Assembly (NCBI RefSeq): GCF_900141855.1
Contig: NZ_FQYU01000008.1
Span: 62,001 to 126,000 of the forward strand
Reading direction: 5' to 3'
Source of the DNA: Pseudozobellia thermophila
Lineage (GTDB): Bacteria; Bacteroidota; Bacteroidia; Flavobacteriales; Flavobacteriaceae
Length of the DNA stretch: 64,000 nucleotides
Positions 61,764-64,000 of this stretch are shown here, one piece after another (position 1 is the first letter of the stretch; every line of letters begins with the position of its first letter). A program made the position numbers and the translations under genes. The notes under the pieces were generated by a model, which had not been told where the DNA came from, did not search any database, and saw only the letters and a list, made by a program, of their open reading frames with translations.

Positions 61764-64000
61764 TTAACTTTTGAAGGAAATAACAAATTCAACTCCTTTG
61801 TTAAGTTTGTTATTAACGGTTATTGTCCCTTTCAATTTCTCAATGATTTCTTTTACATGATACAATCCGATTCCTGTACCACGTCTTGAGGTGGTAAAAC
61901 CAAAATCAAAAATGTTGTCAACTATGCTGTCTTTAATACCTGCTCCATCATCTTTAAATGATAATTGAGTGATTTGGTCTACCTTGTTCCATTCTAGCAC
62001 CACTTTTGAAGCGCCGTGTTTGGAAGAATTACTGATAAGATTATCTAAAACTATAACAACATCAATGGGGTTGAATTTAGTGTTGAGTTCTAAACCTTTT
62101 GGAGTGGCTATTTCAATATTTAACAATTCACGATTAATTCGTAAGTCATCTCTTTGTTTATAGACATTGGTAAGATATTCATTGATAAAAGAGACAAGGT
62201 CAGAATTTAGTTTATTGGAATGTATATTAAAATTAACCTTTTTAAAATACTTGGAAAAAGAGGTTATCTTTTCATTTTGTTGACTAATTCTCTTAACAAT
62301 TGTCTGCAACTCCTCTTTTGGAGCATCTTTGTTTATTGCTTTAACAAGGTTTTGAATGTCTATTTTCAGTAAACTTGTAGTTAACCCGATGTGATGTAAA
62401 ATACTCTCTAAGTTTTTGGTGTCATCACTAATTTCTGATTGCAAAAAATTTTTTTGACTGGATATAATATCAAGTTTCTGCTCAGTTTCTTTGCGTAAAG
62501 ATTCTTCTTTTTGGGCTTTTGCTTTATCTTTTTCTGCATCTGCCTTTATTTCTTTGACTGCCTTTTCAATTTTTTTAGCTTCTTTTACTAATTCGGGATT
62601 GTCGGAATTGGCTGCTACTTTAGTAATGTTTTTTACAATTTTATCAACACTTTTCTCTTGTTTACTTTCAATAATTTCAAGAAAGTCTTTGCTGTATTGT
62701 ATATCAATTATATCCTTGGAATTGATAAAACCAGTAATTATTTCAAGGATTTCAACTTTAACATCCTTTGCCCACAATTCAGGATTTATTATTTCTCCCG
62801 TTTCTTTATTTACTCTTTCATCTCCCCAACGAATTACATTTACAACATAATTTTCTAGCCTTTTCAACACGTAGTCATAGAAAAAATCTACAAATTGAAA
62901 ATATGTGTCAGTTTTTATTAACCCACCATCTCGTGTAGTAGTTTCTTTTAATTCAGGTTGTTCTCCAGAAATTTCAATTCTACCAATTAAGTCTCTATTT
63001 CCTAAGAAACGATTATAGCCTTGCGCTTTTCTTCTGTCTATTAATAATAAATCTTCCCCCGGTTCTCCGAATGGATACACCCTAAAACCGTTCTTATACA
63101 TAAATACAGAACCATAATCAATCGAACGCATTCCCATAATCCTATGAAAATTTGTTTTTGCCTTGAAATTGAGTTGAAATAGGTATGTTTTGATATTTTC
63201 TAATTTTTCAAAAGGATTTCTTTCTTTTAGATAATAAATTAAATCTCCTCTATCTTGTAAAGTTGTTTCTATGAAATTACCATCTTCTGAAATTTCGACT
63301 AAGATATTCGTAGTTTTAATTTCAAGAGTTTCAAAAACAGTATTCTTAACAAATCCATTTACTATTTCTAAATCGCCTCTAACTTTCCCTTTTTTATTGG
63401 GGGTCTTATCAATGTTTAGTTCATCTTTAGCAATAATTTCTATACTAAATCTTTCACTATCATTTCCTTGATTGGGGTTAATCAGTTTTGCTAATGATTT
63501 TTTTAAGTTTAAAATTCTTTTTCTATCCCAATTGTCTCGCAGTCCAGTAATTTCGAGAATTGTTCCATGTTTAATTTTATTTGGTGTGTCTTTCAGTTCA
63601 TTGTGTGTAACTTTGATATTTACAAACTCTTCTTCGTCGGCATTTTCAAAATCTTCCCAATGCACCACAAGGTTTTCAATTTTAGGATTGGGTTCGTCTT
63701 TTATTGTGATTAAATTAAGATGCTTTCCTAATCTATCACACGAAAAACGTCCAACACCTTTTGCTCCGGCAAATATCCGTTGTGTTTTTATTTTATTGCG
63801 GTAATCTTCATTTTCCTTTCCCAAGCGTTTAGCGGAGTAGGCTACAAACAACCACTTATTTTTGAGGTCGTCATAGTTCATCCCTTTGCCATTATCTTTA
63901 ATGATGATTTTGGCGTTGTCAGGATTATAATTGTCTTCAAAAATGACTTTTACTTTAGTGGCATTCGCATCAAAGGAGTTTTTAACCAATTCAAAAACAG
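61764..64000 (-). CDS. Dual-GHKL protein: MORC/Hsp90-like ATPase fused to a histidine-kinase module (N-terminus beyond the window)
   Basis: About 745 visible residues; the frame stays open to base 64000 (FELVKNSFDANAT, the N-box of a GHKL fold, at the visible start), so the gene is 5'-truncated by the edge. Numbered from the TTG at 63989: DNGKGM (32-37) and GAKGVGRFS (75-83) complete the first ATPase, of MORC/Hsp90-like type, followed by an S5-like transducer (about 200-340). A charged coiled coil (about 440-520) leads to a candidate phosphoacceptor in LHHIGL (His532 or His533) and then a second GHKL domain, with Asn650/Asn654 (LDNLISNSSKHG), DDGAGI (680-685) and GTGIGL (704-709). No membrane segment is seen. 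Six bp upstream of the receiver gene. AT-rich. Confidence 0.85.
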   Translation of the reverse strand, partial: VFELVKNSFDANATKVKVIFEDNYNPDNAKIIIKDNGKGMNYDDLKNKWLFVAYSAKRLGKENEDYRNKIKTQRIFAGAKGVGRFSCDRLGKHLNLITIKDEPNPKIENLVVHWEDFENADEEEFVNIKVTHNELKDTPNKIKHGTILEITGLRDNWDRKRILNLKKSLAKLINPNQGNDSERFSIEIIAKDELNIDKTPNKKGKVRGDLEIVNGFVKNTVFETLEIKTTNILVEISEDGNFIETTLQDRGDLIYYLKERNPFEKLENIKTYLFQLNFKAKTNFHRIMGMRSIDYGSVFMYKNGFRVYPFGEPGEDLLLIDRRKAQGYNRFLGNRDLIGRIEISGEQPELKETTTRDGGLIKTDTYFQFVDFFYDYVLKRLENYVVNVIRWGDERVNKETGEIINPELWAKDVKVEILEIITGFINSKDIIDIQYSKDFLEIIESKQEKSVDKIVKNITKVAANSDNPELVKEAKKIEKAVKEIKADAEKDKAKAQKEESLRKETEQKLDIISSQKNFLQSEISDDTKNLESILHHIGLTTSLLKIDIQNLVKAINKDAPKEELQTIVKRISQQNEKITSFSKYFKKVNFNIHSNKLNSDLVSFINEYLTNVYKQRDDLRINRELLNIEIATPKGLELNTKFNPIDVVIVLDNLISNSSKHGASKVVLEWNKVDQITQLSFKDDGAGIKDSIVDNIFDFGFTTSRRGTGIGLYHVKEIIEKLKGTITVNNKLNKGVEFVISFKS

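Overview
The window reads as a chromosomal piece of a member of the Flavobacteriaceae (Bacteroidota), probably marine; I cannot name the genus. The evidence is a type IX secretion/gliding set (a protein with a CHU_C-type C-terminal sorting domain, PorP/SprF, and a TPR-PD40-OmpA protein of PorE type), a SusC/SusD pair, many lipoproteins, DUF5723 and DUF7033-type proteins, Bacteroidota-type promoters (TTG, about 19-20 nt, TAnnTTTG), little sign of Shine-Dalgarno sequences, and a zinc-free L36.

Layout. 1-9.9 kb is all on the minus strand: a partial alpha-2-macroglobulin-like protein, a cupin/SDR pair, then the T9SS-linked cluster. 10.1-20.3 kb holds housekeeping and envelope genes: mpl, radC, a polysaccharide deacetylase, a YjjG-type nucleotidase, a lipoprotein/DUF5723 pair, an unknown exported protein, rarA, a rhomboid protease and rlmB. 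20.6-26.1 kb is an orphan SusC-SusD-lipoprotein operon. 26.7-44.05 kb is one uninterrupted str-S10-spc-alpha ribosomal supercluster (rpsL to rplQ, with fusA, secY, infA, rpmJ and rpoA) that starts at a near-consensus promoter and ends at a clear intrinsic terminator. 44.1-49.7 kb carries carA, eno, a GlgA-like glycosyltransferase and gltA. 49.8-52.1 kb has an arginine deiminase-superfamily enzyme, an ACT protein and a CtlX-type citrulline hydrolase. 52.1-58.1 kb is a poorly described cell-envelope cluster: SCO, MORN, two YHYH lipoproteins and a membrane-anchored protein whose predicted mature N-terminus is histidine, divergent from a LytS/LytTR-type two-component system. 58.1-60.8 kb has a phosphotriesterase homologue, a DUF3050 protein and a methyltransferase.

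The accessory part is the right end (60.84 kb to the edge, minus strand). It is clearly AT-richer than everything to its left and encodes a two-gene operon. The first protein carries two GHKL ATPase modules (a MORC/Hsp90-like one and a histidine-kinase one) and runs off the window. The second is a receiver-domain protein with a helical C-terminal part containing an R-x4-H (HEPN-like) motif. I do not recognise it as a named system. A phosphorelay-controlled RNase, perhaps an anti-phage module, is my leading hypothesis.

No tRNA, rRNA, CRISPR array, insertion sequence or integrase was seen. All coordinates and motifs were read by eye; no database search was possible.
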